A stretch of 64,000 nucleotides of DNA from Heterohyrax brucei (GCA_028571685.1 CM053143.1:143254829-143318828), one strand, 5' to 3'; counted from the first letter of the stretch, positions 10,101-21,990 are shown. Numbers and translations are program-made. Notes: a model not told the origin generated them from the letters alone.

Positions 10101-12540
10101 TTTCCCTTTTATTCCTATTTTTCTGAGAGTTTTAAGCATGAATGGATGTTGAACTTTGTTAAATGCCTTTTCTGCATCAATTGACAAAATCAGAGAATTT
10201 TTATCTTTTGTGTTATTAATGTGGTTGATTACATTAATTGTTTTTCTGATGTTGAACCAGCCTTGCATCTCTGGAATGAAACCAACTTGATCATGATGAA
10301 TGACTGTTTTTGTATGTTGTTGAATTCTATTGGCTAGAATTTTGTTGAAGATTTTTGCATCTAGATTCATCAGTGATATTTGTCTGTAATTTTCTTTTTT
10401 TGTGGGATCTTTCCCTGGTTTTGGTATCAGGGTTATGCTGGCTTCATAGAAGGAATTTGGAAGTATTTCATCTCTTTCTATAGTGTGAAATAGCCTCATT
10501 AGTATTGGAGTCAATTCTACTCTAAAAGTTTGGTAGAATTCTCCAGTGAAGCCACCTGGACCAGGACTTTTTTTTGGTTGGCAGATTTTTGATGACTTCC
10601 TCAATCTCTTCCTTTGTAATAGATTTATTAAGTTGATCTATTTCTCCTTGTGATAGTCTTGGTGAGTCATATGAATCTAGGAATTTGTCCATTTCCCCCA
10701 GGTTTTCAAACCTGTCAGAGTATAGCTTTTCATAGTATTCTGTTATGATGTATTTTATTTCAGATGGGTCTGTTGTAATATCTCCCAACTCATTTTGTAA
10801 TCTGGTTATTTGTATCTTCTGTTGTTTTTCTTTTGTAAGTTTAGCCAATGGTTTATCAATTTTGTTGATCTTTTTGAAGAACCAACTTTTGGTTTTGTTA
10901 ATTTTTTCAATTGTTTTTCTATTCTCTAATTCATTTAGTTCGGCTCTAATCCTTATAATCTGTTTTCTTCTGGTGCCTGAGGGGTTTCTTTGTTGCTCTC
11001 TTTCTACTTGTTCAAGCTGTGAGGTTAATTCCTTAATTTGTGTTCTTTCTTCTTTCTGGAAGTGTGCATTTATAGAGATAAACTGACCTCTGAGCACTGC
11101 TTTTGCTGTATCCCGTAAATTCTGGTAGGATGTGTTCTTGTTCTCATTTGAATTCATAAATTTCTTTAATGTGTCTTTGATTTATTTTATAACCCAAGGC
11201 TTTATGAGTAAAGTGTTGTTCAGTTTCTACAAGTTGGAATTTTTACCTATGATTTTTCTGTTACTGATTTCAACTTTTATAGCTCTGTGGTCCGAGAAGG
11301 TACTTTGCAATAAATCAATGTTTTGGATTTTATGGAGAATAGTTTTATGACCCAACATATGGTCTATTCTGGAGAATGTTCCATGTGCTTTGGAGAAGGT
11401 GGTATATATTTATCTGTTGATGGATGAAAAGATCTGTATATGTCAATAAGGTCAAGTTGGTTGATTGTTGCAACAAGATCTTCTGTATCTTTACTGAGCT
11501 TTTTTCTGGATGATCTATCCTTAACTGAAATGGGAGTGTTAAAGTCCCCAACTATTACTGTGGAATGATCAATCTCATTTTTCAATGTTGTCAGTATTTG
11601 TTCAATGTATTTAGGTGCTTTGGTGTTAGGTGCATAAATATTTAATATTGTTAAGTCTTGCTTGAGTATTGAACCTTTCAGCAATAAATAGTGACCATCC
11701 TCGTCCATAATAGTGGACTTCACGTTAAAATCTATTTTATCTGAAATTAATATTGCCACACCTGCTCTTTTTCGTGTATTATTAGCTTGATATATATATA
11801 TATATATCCAACCTTTAATTCTCAACTTTTTCTTATCCTTAAGTCTAAGATGTGTTTCTTGTAAGCAACATATAGATGGGTCATGTCTTTTGATCCATGA
11901 TATCACTCGCTGTCTCTTTACTGGAGTGTTCAGACCATTTACATTCAATGTGATTATTGATAAATATACATTTAGTGATGTCATTGCAATATGTTTATTT
12001 TCAAGTTGGTGTTTTCTCTGTTGTTCTTATTAATCTGTCCTGGGACATTTTTTATGGATGGTATGAGTTTCGATTTCATATTTATTGAGACTCCTGTATT
12101 GTGATTTTTCATTGCAAATGGTTTATTGTTAATTTGTTCTATGGCTACATACCTAATCCCCCTTAACGAATAATTATTGAAATCAATTTTAATTATTTTA
12201 GAAGTCAGAAATTGTCACTGCATCAAAAAAACAACTGTAACTATTGTAATGTATCCCTCTTTAAATGTGATATTATAGTTGTCATGATATGACCTTGAAT
12301 TCCCTTATTATAATATTGTAGTTTTGGCTTGTTTTGATGAAGTTTTGTGCCTTCCTTAGCTGATTAGAAATTTGGATGATGTGCCTTAAATTATCATCTA
12401 AAACATATATTTAGGGAAGAGCTTCTTTCAATAATTCATGTAATTTGAGTTTAGTTTTTACGAAGTCTTTCAATTTCTCTTTATTTTCAAAAGTCTTAAT
12501 TTCACCATTATAGTTGATAGACAGTTTAGCGTGATAGATT
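7123..12540 (-). mobile_element. L1 LINE, about 5.4 kb, nearly complete ORF2, 5' end missing
   Basis: Reads on the minus strand from right to left: a short pre-ORF2 segment (12540 to about 11985), ORF2 (11984 to 8151), then a 3' UTR of about 1 kb ending near 7123 in an A-rich tail. 3'-UTR relatives occur at 29600-30310 and 59700-60415. A recognisable ORF1 is absent, so the copy is 5'-truncated. It lies outside the CNGA1 coding region. A T-rich patch at 7740-7900 may be a small later insertion. Confidence 0.9.
8151..11984 (-). pseudogene. L1 ORF2 (endonuclease/reverse transcriptase), disabled
   Basis: Endonuclease part at 11364-11984 (starts MTSLNVYLSIITLNVNGL; QETHL and GDFN motifs present). 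Linker at 10522-11157. Reverse transcriptase at 9558-10604 with the catalytic FADD at plus-strand 9867-9878. C-terminal part at 8640-9539 and 8151-8624, including the [15 protein letters not shown] zinc-knuckle region. Lesions seen: reading-frame loss near 11150-11400; a frameshift by the T run near 10565; a TGA at 9558 where related L1s have Trp; and a TGA around 8640 probably from a CGA Arg codon. The protein would nick DNA and reverse-transcribe its own RNA; this copy cannot make it intact. Confidence 0.88.
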
Positions 12541-13770
12541 ATTTTTTTTTATAAACTATGTAATGCCAGTTGAGTTAGATGTTTCTCGAGACCATAGTCC
12601 CCACAGGCTTAAGTAGAGTTCTTTAAATTTAAATTAAGAAGTAAAAATTTAATTGACTAATAATCATGGGCTTTTTTTTTAATATCCAGGAACTGTCTTC
12701 AAAAAAAGCCTCTGGGCTGACCCTAAATATTGTTCATGAATTAATTTATTCAGTATAAATTTATTTAGCACCTACTTTGGGTCAGGCATTTGTTCTAAGC
12801 TATGTTCTCTATTGTGTCCTGATTAGTAGGTCAAAGAGATAAATCTGTATAATGTCAGTGCCTTTCACCAAGTATGATAATATGTGACACTTGGGTGGCC
12901 ATACGGTAGTGACCAAACCTTCCACAGCTGGTACTTCCTATACTCCAGTAAAGGAAAAATACAGTGTACCTGTCCATCAACAGATAACCATTGTGTCATG
13001 ATTTTGAACTACGATAATATCGATACTATAGCTTAGAATAAATATTTATAACTATATCCTAATGGTTCTCAAATTTGACATTCTAAAGTGCAAATCAACT
13101 TGAACTTGAACAATTCAAAGCACTTTAGTTGATGAAAAAGTAATTGATATAAGTTAACATATATTTCTGGTAAAATAGGAAACTTATAATAAAAGGAACT
13201 TCCTTAGCATAATAAAGTTTATCTGAAAACAATAGGTGGCACTGCATCATGAAACTCTAGAAACGAAAACAAATCAAGGAGAGCTAATATATCTGTTACT
13301 TGGTATTGCCTTGTAACTTCTACCCAACTCAATGACACAAGTAAAGAAAAAGTTATTTTTCATAAGAGAAAAAGTAAAATTATCATTACCTGTGCATGAT
13401 ATCAGTATCTGCCCAGAAAACCCAAGTGGATCAATTTTAAAACTATTAACCTCATAAGAGAGTTCAGTAAGATGATAAGCTACAAAATAAATACATAAAG
13501 GAATAGCTTTCTTGTAGACCGTTATAGATACCATAAAATATATAAAATATATTTTATAGAATATAAATATATATTATATATAATATAAATATATATAAAA
13601 TATATAAAGGAATAGCTTTCCTATAGACCATTTATAGGTACTATAAAAAGTATCTTATTTATAAATGAAATATTTAAATACCTAGAATGCATTTAATAAA
13701 GAAATATGCATAGCTTATTTTATGAAAATTACAAAGACAAAAGAGTGTTACTTCTTTTTTTAAAAAAACT
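12541..13770. other. AT-rich non-coding sequence with a local tandem duplication
   Basis: No gene recognised. AATAGCTTTC...TAGACC is repeated at about 13501 and 13609, flanking an AT microsatellite at 13540-13605. Confidence 0.5.
13540..13605. repeat. AT-rich microsatellite
   Basis: Runs of TATA/ATAT with interspersed A-runs, about 65 bp. It lies inside one unit of a 108-bp tandem duplication. Confidence 0.8.
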
Positions 13771-14257
13771 GCTTTAACTGAAAGTTTACAGTTCAAGTCA
13801 GTGTGTCATAGAGAAACTTACAGGCACGTTGTTACGTGGCCCTAGCTACTCTCCCCATGAGGTGACAGCCCACTGCTACTTGCCGTCTCATGTTTTCCAT
13901 GTCCATTTAACAAATTCCTATCCTCTTCTGCCTTCTCATCTCAACTCCGGACGGGAGCTGCTCGTTCACTCTCATGTGTCTATTTGAAGTAAAAAGCACA
14001 CTCTTCCCCCTTGGTGTTCTGTGGTATAAGCCCCGTCCAATCTTTGTCTGAAGAGCTGGCTTCAGCGACGGTTTTAGTTGTCGGCTAACAGAGGGGCCAG
14101 TAGCCGTGTCTTCTGGGGACCCTGCAGTCTGTCACACCGCCAGATTTGATCTTTCCACTAGAGCTCAAGTTCTGTACACCACTTTTCTCTCTCCTTCAGA
14201 AACTCTTTGTTATCTAGCCGGACAGGGCGGTCATTGGTGGTTCTTCCAGTCTCGGGC
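13771..14257 (-). mobile_element. L1 3' UTR fragment, antisense
   Basis: The reverse complement ends AACTGACTTGAAC-like then an A-rich tail, matching the 3' end at 60340-60415. The sense start is truncated. Contains CTAGCTACTCTCC-type blocks shared with 60330. Confidence 0.6.
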
Positions 14258-14415
14258 TGAGGTTGTTGTTGCTACGTGCCGTCGGGTTGGTTCTGACTCA
14301 CAGCGACCCTGTGCACAGAAGAATGAAGCACTGCCTGGGCATGTGTCGTGCCCACAGTCATTTTTATCCTTAAGCCCGTTGTTGCAGCCACGGTGTCAGT
14401 CCGTCTTGTTGAAGG
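14258..14415 (-). mobile_element. RTE 3'-end fragment, antisense
   Basis: Begins with the reverse complement of the RTE tail (GTTGTTGTTGCTACGTGCCG), then TTCTGACTCACAGCGACCCT and AGAATGAAGCACTGCCTGG, matching 2640-2700. Very 5'-truncated. The sequence from here to about 14520 ends in an A16 run. Confidence 0.8.
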
Positions 14416-14766
14416 TCTGATGTAGTCCCTGGTTTATGTGGCCCTTTCTGTCTCTTGACAATGGAGACTTAAAAGCTGCCAGTAAGTAAACAATACAGTG
14501 TATGATTAAAAAAAAAAAAAAAAGGTAGTATGTGAGAGAGACACATTGATTCTCCAATAATTAACGCATAAATTTAATGAAATTCTCCTTTAAAAGCACA
14601 TCGAAAGTTTTCTTGGCAATTTGATAATAATTATAAAGGCAGCAGAGAATAATACACGTGCACGTTGCATCGTTATAGGAATAGATAGACATTAAATGCA
14701 GCTTAATTAGAATGATGATATCATGTACTTGTATGTATTTTGATTCTACAAGTAATGTCTGTATAC

Positions 14767-14924
14767 GGAAGCCGTGGTGGCGCAGTGCTGAAGAGCTACG
14801 GCTGCTAACCAAGAGGTCGGCAGTTCAAATCCACCAGGGGCTCCTTGGAAACCCTATGGGGCCGTACTACCCTGACCTCTAGGATTGCTATGAGCCAGAA
14901 CTGACTGGACGGCACCTAACGTTT
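14767..14924 (+). repeat. AfroSINE
   Basis: Well-preserved head (GTGGTGGCGCAGTGCTGAAG) and B box region (GGTCGGCAGTTCAAATCC), middle CTCCTTGGAAACCCTATGGG, tail GCTATGAGCCAGAACTGACT, followed by an A17 run at 14952. Confidence 0.93.
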
Positions 14925-15109
14925 GCGTAAACAAATAAATAACAAAAGTGGAAAAAAAAAAAAAAAAAGAGTAGCTTATGATGAAAAAGACACTCATGTA
15001 AATAGCTGCTGACGTAAAATCTTAGCTCAGTGGTGCCTGCTCTCAAGCAGGCGAACGAAACAGACATAAAGGAGTCTCAATAAAATACTGGGTTGGCACA
15101 CCGATGACA

Positions 15110-15285
15110 GAGTCCCCGGATGGTACAAGTGGTTACTGCTCTGGGCTGCTCGCTCAAAGGTTGGAGGGGAGAGTCACCCAGAGGTGCCTCCGAGGAAAGG
15201 TGTGGCTACCTGACTTCTGGAAAATCAGCCACTGAAAACACCTTTGGAGCGCAGTTCTGCACTGACACGCATGGGGCCACTAGTA
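15110..15285 (+). repeat. AfroSINE-related SINE, variant with GAAAATCAGCC block
   Basis: Reads AGTCCCCGGATGGTACAAGT, GGTTGGAGGGGAGAGTCACC, GAAAATCAGCCACTGAAAAC, CAGTTCTGCACTGACACGCA. Same subfamily as 55895-56070, with the central segment most copies lack. Confidence 0.8.
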
Positions 15286-16139
15286 GTACTAATTGACTTG
15301 ATGTTTTTGTCTGCTTGTTTCAGTAATAATAAGCTGTCTATACTGAGTGAGTGCTGAGGAGGGGCCATCAGCCCCCGGGCACCCCGAGTTCTGTCTTTAG
15401 AAACAGCCACACTTTTTTTCATTCTTTACTTTTTTCACTGAGAATGCCAGTTTCTTCCACTGTCTGGCCGACTCCTTCTCACCGTTTAGTTCCCGTCCAG
15501 TATTTCCTGCTTGGGGAAGCTTCTTGAGACTTTTCCAACTCTCTTAACAGGATTGGCCTGTTAGTTGGCTTCTGATTAACTGAGATTTGATTTTAGGATG
15601 AATGCTTTCTAAATCTGTTGAGTGTGAAGATGCTGATAATGCATATAGTAACAATGACCTCCTTGGTAAAATTGTTTCTTCCTTAGATAGTATTGGGTTT
15701 TCTTTGAAAGCTGATAAAACTTAACAAACTCCACAAGTCCCTGAGTTTGCTGTGGGTGTATATTGCAACAGTGTTTGATCTGTTTTAGTTTTTCATACAA
15801 TTACAGCTTTTTTTTAATGATTCTGTAAAGATAATTATTGTTTTCCTTAAGAATCACAGCTTTGACAATCTTGACTTCCTAAAGTGATAATTTCATGGGA
15901 AGGATTAAAGAAAAAAGGTTATTTTAATTATTTTAGCTCTCTTTGTCTCCATAAGAAAGTAGATGGTTCTCTCTCTCTGAGCTTGGGGATTATATAATAA
16001 TATGGTGAAAACTAAGAGAACAGAATTCCACAAGATTGCCTTGATTTTCTGAGTCTCAGAAGCTTTCCACCTTTGACACGGTAGAGTAACGATTTTTCTA
16101 GTCTTCTCTTTTTAGTGGAAAATATTTGAGGTTTCCTTT
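15286..16139. other. Unique non-coding sequence
   Basis: No repeat or gene recognised; short ORFs on the minus strand have no family resemblance. Confidence 0.5.
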
Positions 16140-16318
16140 GAAAACCCTGGTGGTGGAGTGGTCAAGTATTATATCTGCTACGGCACTTGGCTTGGCAGCC
16201 AAAAGGTCAGCAGTTCAAATCCGCTAGTCATTCCTTGGAACTCTGTGGGGCAGTTCTTCTCTGTCATATAAGGTTGCTATGAGTCGGTATCAACTCAACA
16301 GCAGTGAGTTTGGTTTTC
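16140..16318 (+). repeat. AfroSINE
   Basis: Head AAAACCCTGGTGGTGGAGTG, B box AGGTCAGCAGTTCAAATCCG, tail GGTTGCTATGAGTCGGTATC then GAGTTTGGTTTTC. A short insertion lies in the head region. Confidence 0.93.
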
Positions 16319-16409
16319 TCTAGAAGATTTTCACGTTAGGTTCTGGCATTTGCAGGTTTTACTGTATTATCATTCTGCATTCGTATAACTCTTTCCAGCC
16401 TTCAATATG

Positions 16410-16600
16410 GTTTTACGTAGGTTTTTCATTAGTTCCTCGCAGACTCCTTGCAGTACTCAGGACAGGTGTTACCACTTCTGCTTTGCAGAAGAGGAAAGTG
16501 AAACTTAGGAAAATCTCTGCCAAAGTCTCAAAGTTGTCGGTAAAGACTTGGGGCTAAAACCCCAGTCCTTAACTAATGGGAGATGGCTCTTTTCTGGCCC
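16410..16600 (+). repeat. MIR SINE
   Basis: CTTTGCAGAAGAGGAAAGTG, AAACTTAGG and TCTGCCAAAGTCTCAAAG follow MIR order. Confidence 0.65.
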
Positions 16601-16789
16601 TGTCTGCCATCCTCTCGTGGAGCAGGTAAAGCCAGTTCCGAATAGTTACACAATTCTGTGAGCACTGGTAAATAATGAAAAACAACCTTAGTTCTACAAT
16701 TGAATATGGGCATTGAGCATTGTTTTAAAGGTCTGACATTTTGCTATTATGCAGAATCCCATTTAAAAAATACTAGTGTTTTTTTCTCA

Positions 16790-17130
16790 TTGAACAAATA
16801 GATGTTCATGTGAAGAAAGAACACAGATGAACACAAAGAAAGCAAAAATTATGAATTATCCCGTCACTAAAAACTGACCATATTTAGCATTAAAAAGTAT
16901 GATCCTTTCTATGCATATATACACAATTTTTTAAATAAAATGAGATCATATTGTAAATGTTTAACAATCTGCTTTTCCATTTAATAATAGAGATTGAACA
17001 TTTCTTCAAGTTGTAATGAACTGTATCTTTTAATTATAAAATTAATACATATTCATTGTACAAAATTCAAATAGTAGAGAGGCGTATGATACCACTCACC
17101 AGAAGTAAATATTGTTTACTGTTAGCATAT
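16790..17130 (+). mobile_element. Old L1-like 3' fragment
   Basis: AT-rich with TTCTATGCATATATACACA and AAATTCAAATAGTAGAGAGG, as in older L1 3' ends. Weakly supported. 17131-17819 shows no recognisable feature. Confidence 0.35.
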
Positions 17131-17819
17131 ATTATTCTGAAATTTTTGTTTGTTTTGAAGCCTGAACTTCACTGGTTGCACTGGCAGATTACATTACTGC
17201 AGTGTGACTAATTAGTTTTGTATGTGGCTTTTCAAGCCATGGTCTTCTAACTCTCACCCAGGTGACTGGATGAGACTGTGATGGGGTAACTGGTCAATAG
17301 GGCAATTGATCAATAGAATAGTTGATCAAAGGGATTGATCCGTTTTGCCATCCCGCTGGACTTGAAATGAGCCATCCCTAGTGGCAGGAAAGAAAAGAGG
17401 CCACCACTGCCACCAAGGAAGGAGAGATTAGCAGGAGTGACCCGCAGCAGGAGATGGTATGTTTGACTTCCCAGCCCACAGAGAAAACTGAGTGCTTTTG
17501 GGCACAGACTCAGGACCAGGCAGAGCTGTGTCTGCAAACGCAGCTGGGGAGAGGCTTTTCTGATGGAAGAAAGGTATCCTGAGTGTTCTTGAGCCTGAAT
17601 TTTAACTGTTACTTCCCATCGTTAGTGTGCTCTGGGAGTTCTGTGTGGCTGTTGCAATGCATCACAGAACCCAGCAGAGAAGAAGAGAATGCGGAGGAAC
17701 AGTCAGGGTTGGTGATGATGGCAGAGAGAACAAGCTTGCCTGATCTCTGCCTTATTATAGAAATCAGCCATAGGCTATTGCTCTTGTTTCTCCTTCCCTT
17801 TTGAGAGGTTCCATGCCAT

Positions 17820-17880
17820 TTCTACAAGTACCTTATAGGGTTGCTATGAGTTGAGTCAACTCAATGGCAGTGACTTTTTT
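17820..17880 (+). repeat. AfroSINE tail fragment
   Basis: Only the 3' end remains: CTTATAGGGTTGCTATGAGT, GTCAACTCAATGGCAGTGAC, then T-rich. Confidence 0.8.
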
Positions 17881-18411
17881 GTTTTTTCTTTCTCTTTCTG
17901 GAAGCTTTGAACTGGTGAAGAAGAAAATATCATTTATTTAAAATAAATGCATAGTTTACTTTTTACTTTCAATATAACAACATGTAAATAGCAAATACAT
18001 CATTTATAGCAGTCTCTATGGATATTGATATAGAATTCTACTCTGGAAGAGTATACATGGTGAATAATCTTTTGCCATCTTCAATAATACTTAATTGGTT
18101 GAGAGTGTGCCAAGCTGCATAACATGTAATTGTCCTTGTTTAAAGATTATGCTTTCAAATCTGTCAAATATTGGATTCCTTCGTTTAGTTTTCAGTTTTA
18201 TCCAGAAGTAATACCTTGCTTCAGTGACATAATATAACCTTTATATGAACTACAACATAGTTGTAGTGATTACTGAGACTATATGAATTAAATTGCTTTG
18301 TAAATCATAAACTGGTAAACAAATTTTTGTTGCTGTATGATCTGAGGGTTTTATGGGTTAGTAAAGTACACAAATAACATGCATACAGGGCAGAATTTTA
18401 TACTTCCATAA
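17881..18411. other. Unique non-coding sequence
   Basis: Nothing recognised beyond AT-rich sequence. Confidence 0.5.
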
Positions 18412-18580
18412 AAAAACCCTACAAACCCACTACTGTTGAGTCAGTTCTGATTCATAGTGACCCTATAAGGCAGAGTTGAACTGCCCTTTAGAATTTTGAA
18501 GGAGGGCCTGGTGGATTTGAACTGCTGACCCTTTTGATTAGCAGCCATGGCACTTAACCACTATGCCACCAGGATTTCCT
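18412..18580 (-). repeat. AfroSINE, antisense
   Basis: Tail CAAACCCACTACTGTTGAGT, GATTCATAGTGACCCTATAA, head CACTTAACCACTATGCCACC AGGATT. Ends 14 bp before another antisense copy. Confidence 0.93.
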
Positions 18581-18593
18581 TATACTTACATTA

Positions 18594-18768
18594 AAAAACC
18601 CAAACCCAACCAAACCCATTGCCATGGAGTCAATTTTGACTCATAGCAACCCTATAGGACATAGTAGAACTGCCTGATTGGGTTTCCAAGAGCCTCTGGT
18701 GAATTTGAACTGCAGACCTTTTGGTTATGAGATGTTAACACTTAACCAGTACACCACCAGGGTTTTCA
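18594..18768 (-). repeat. AfroSINE, antisense
   Basis: CAACCAAACCCATTGCCATG, GACTCATAGCAACCCTATAG, and head ACACTTAACCAGTACACCAC. Tandem-like pair with the preceding copy, independently diverged. Confidence 0.93.
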
Positions 18769-18930
18769 TATGCTTTTAGAAAGGAAAAATTAAAGTGTAA
18801 TTTGAGGAATACATGGTGGAGAGGAAGAGTGTGCTATCATAGTGTGGGGTCACATACCAACGTGTGGGTAAGTTTTTGTATGACAAACTGACTTGACTTG
18901 TAAACTTTCATTTAAAGCATGAATAAAAAA
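18769..18930 (+). mobile_element. L1 3' UTR terminus
   Basis: GTTTTTGTATGACAAACTGA, CTTGTAAACTTTCATTTAAA, then AATAAAAAAAATT; matches the end of the element at 59700-60415. Heavily 5'-truncated. Confidence 0.6.
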
Positions 18931-19615
18931 AATTAAAGTGCAGTTGATGGTCAGAGGACCAGGACTGCAGTGGCATAATAATAATGTCTGACAAATAGCA
19001 GTTGTTAATAAAATATTGGTTAAATGTTGAATAGGTAAAGGAACCCAACTGGGGGGAACAAAAAAAGAGTTAATAATAAAACACAACTCACCAAAGAAAA
19101 AATCCTAATGACCTATAAACATGTGAAAATTTGTTCAACTTCACTGGTAAAACTGTAGAGCAAATATGTTTTCATTCTTCAGGTTGAGGAAATGTCTAAC
19201 ATTTGGCAGTATTTCAGGATGTGGGGAAAGTGGTACCATTGTATGGGGCTGGGAGAACATAAAATTATAGAACAATCTTGAGCATCTGTTTTGGCTGGAA
19301 CAAGGATGAGACTGAGAATGAAAAAACCAGATGAAAAACTTAATCAAAATAAAAAATAACTGGAAGCTGACAAATCCTAGTGATAACTGGAATGAAAAAT
19401 TGAGACTGGAGTCATGAACCATTGTAAAAGCACATGTGAGACTTGATACCTGACTCAGTGGGAAGGAAACAGTCAGCCAAGTGCCATCGAGTTCGATCCT
19501 ACTCAACAGAGGCAAGGATAATTCAAATTCTAAGTGAAGTCAAGTGAATCAAAAAAGCAGTGGTTCCATGAACAGAAGTGTAAAAGTCAGGAAGAAGAGC
19601 TGGTTTGATAGGGAG
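18931..19615. other. Non-coding sequence
   Basis: No gene recognised. The antisense ORF at 19141-19515 has no family resemblance and no conservation evidence. Confidence 0.45.
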
Positions 19616-19762
19616 AAAAACCAAACTCACTGCTATCAAGTCGATTCCGACTCATAGTGACCCTATAGGACACTATGTTCCTATAAGGATCACCAGACAG
19701 ATTCAAACTGCCAACCTTTTGGTTAGCACACGTAGCATTTAACTACTGTGCCAGTATGGTTT
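19616..19762 (-). repeat. AfroSINE, antisense
   Basis: AAGTCGATTCCGACTCATAG and GACCCTATAGGACACTATG, then CAAACTGCCAACCTTTTGG. Confidence 0.93.
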
Positions 19763-19840
19763 GGTAGGTAAAGTGGCGAAAATCTATTTTTACACACAAG
19801 TTTCTAGAGTTGATGCTTCAAGAATTATGGAGCTTGGCTA

Positions 19841-19976
19841 ATAAACTGTTGCCGTTGAATTGATTCTAACTTACAGTCATTCTAAAGGATGGAGTAGAAC
19901 TACCCATAGGAATTCCGAGAAGTGCCTAGTGGATTCGAACTGCCAACCTTTTGGTTGACAGCTGTAGCTCTTAGAA
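19841..19976 (-). repeat. AfroSINE, antisense, head truncated
   Basis: TGCCGTTGAATTGATTCTAA, GGAGTAGAACTACCCATAGG, TTCGAACTGCCAACCTTTTG. The head ends prematurely at about 19976. Confidence 0.9.
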
Positions 19977-20177
19977 GGTATCAGAAATATTTGGAATGAG
20001 TTAATAAATGAAATATGCCACAGGAGCTAAGGAACATGGTCAGGAATGGCTATGTCAGTTTGGAAGACATCTATATGGAAATGATGATTGATGTTGATGG
20101 GAGAAAATGGGCCCCTCTGTTTCTCAGCAGTGCTGATTGATGAAGGTGAAACTGCAGATATTAACTAATTTCTCTAT

Positions 20178-20345
20178 AATACCCTGGTGGCGTAGTGACT
20201 AAGTGCTACATCTGCTAACTAAAAGGTCAGCAATTTGAATCTGCCAAGTGCTCCTTGGAAACTCTATGGAGCAGTTCTACTCTGCCCTGTAGGGTGACTA
20301 TGGGTTGGAATCAACACCACAGCACTGGGTGTTTGGGTTTTTTTA
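20178..20345 (+). repeat. AfroSINE
   Basis: CCCTGGTGGCGTAGTGACTA, CTCCTTGGAAACTCTATGGA and a TTTGGGTTTTTTT tail. Confidence 0.95.
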
Positions 20346-20639
20346 ATATAATACCTGGCATTAATCCTTCCAATGTTACTGATCTACTTAACCTCCAGAC
20401 GTCTGCCACCTTTGCTCTTTCTCCCTGGAACTACTCAGCCTTATGAACCACTGATGCCCAGAAATCCTTCCACGAAATCTGTGTCCTAATTCTTTCTTGT
20501 TGCTTACAGTGGATGTTGCATGCTTCCATCATTCTCAAGTTCTCACCAAGTCAGAAAACTAGGAGTAACCCCATCTTCATGTGGCTCACAGAGCATTCGG
20601 TACTTCTCATGATTTAACCCCTTCCTCTCTCTCTACGGG

Positions 20640-20737
20640 CACACCTTGGAAACTCTATGGGGCAGTTCTACTCAGTTCTTTAGGCTCACTGTAAGTCAGA
20701 ATCAACTCAACAGCAGTGGGTTTGGCTTTGGGGTTCA
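20640..20737 (+). repeat. AfroSINE 3' half
   Basis: CACCTTGGAAACTCTATGGG, GTAAGTCAGAATCAACTCAA then GGGTTTGGCTTTG. The 5' half is missing. It abuts an LTR lacking its first bases. Confidence 0.88.
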
Positions 20738-21222
20738 GTAGGCTACAAGTCCAAATTCAGGGTGTTAGTTTCAGGGGAAAGCTTTCCCTCTTGGTCTGCT
20801 CTGGAGGAAGGTCCTTGTGTTGCATCAGTCTTTCCTTGGTCTGAGAGCACTGTGGCACAGGAATCTCAGGTCCAAAACACATGCTCTGGTCTCAGTGCTG
20901 CTTTCTCCATGATATGAGGTCCCCAATTATCTGCTTGCTTCCCTTTCCTTTTATCTCTTGTAGGATAGTGGGAAAGGTGGTGCAAGCCACACTCCAGGGA
21001 ACTCCCTTTACATTGGATCAAGGAGGTGGACCTTAGGAATGATATTACAGTTCCACCCTAATCTTCTTTGACATAATCCAGTCTATTAACCACGGGCAGA
21101 ATTTAGGATTTACAGCATGGGAAAAATCACAGAGTGGAGGGCAATCACACAATATTGGGAATTATGACCCAGCCAAATTGTTACACACATTTTGGGGGTG
21201 GGACACAATTCAATCCATGGCA
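20738..21222 (-). mobile_element. MaLR-type solo LTR, antisense
   Basis: Old endogenous-retrovirus LTR. Antisense landmarks shared with 31725-32198 and 42157-42652: GGCTACAAGTCCAAATTCAG, GGTCCTTGTGTTGCATCAGT, AGAGTGGAGGGCAATCACAC and final ACACAATTCAATCCATGGCA. Non-coding; no internal viral genes adjoin. Confidence 0.8.
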
Positions 21223-21518
21223 ACTGTCCAGCTTTGCCTTTTCAGGAAACTTTACCTAAAGTTCCCTGCAGAGGATTAAGGACACCACACGTCCTCTGAG
21301 GTCATCCAGTGAAGAACTCCAGCGGAGGTTTGGGAGTGAGGATATCAAGTCAGGGAATTAATGTCCTGATGGCATCCTGGTGGCCTCCTTTTTGTGTCTT
21401 TTCCTGGCAAATCACTGCTGTTCATAGCAGTTCTCTGCATAACTCCCTCTCCTTCTGGGACCATGACCACTCCTTTTTCCTTCACATGGAGCTTAGGAGT
21501 GGTAACCGTTCAGCAACT

Positions 21519-21668
21519 AGGAAACCATCCTAGCACAGTGGTTAAGTGCTACATATGCTAACCAAAAAAGGTAGGCAGTTTGAATCTACCAGGTGCTCCA
21601 TTGGAAAGTCAGTGAGCAGTTCTGCTCTGTCCTACAAGGTTGCTATGAGTTGGAATCAGCAGTGTTTC
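21519..21668 (+). repeat. AfroSINE
   Basis: AAACCATCCTAGCACAGTGG head, GCAGTTCTGCTCTGTCCTAC, GGTTGCTATGAGTTGGAATC; followed by a short GTGTGTGCGTGTGTGTG run at 21669. Confidence 0.92.
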
Positions 21669-21879
21669 GTGTGTGTGCGTGTGTGTGTTATTTTTTTAAT
21701 CCTAATTTACTGCTCTGTCTTTGTGGTTCCCTCATACTCACACCTTTGTAAATAGTCCTTTTGGGAATAATCTCTTCTGGAATTATCCCATCCTGAGTGT
21801 GCCTCTATGTTCGCTCTGTCCCCTGACTGACAGCCTGCTTCGTAAGTGTTGTTTATCTATTAAATATCTTCTCTGTTTA

Positions 21880-21990
21880 ATTCACCGTAGTATGCATTTT
21901 TGAAGGAGTGTTTCCTATACATTTCATTGATTTTTGTATTCTTAGCGCGTAGCACATTTCCTGCTGCTAGTGGCTGTTAAGTATACATTT
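21880..21990 (+). repeat. L2 LINE 3' end (probable)
   Basis: TTGTATTCTTAGCGCGTAGC followed by CTGGCTGTTAAGTATAC-like sequence resembles the L2 3' terminus. Weak. Confidence 0.35.

Noticed and set aside
16617-16630. Donor-like GAGCAGGTAAAG as a CNGA1 5' exon end.
   Set aside because: It lies just beyond MIR sequence and no matching exon features are seen; similar words occur at several places by chance.
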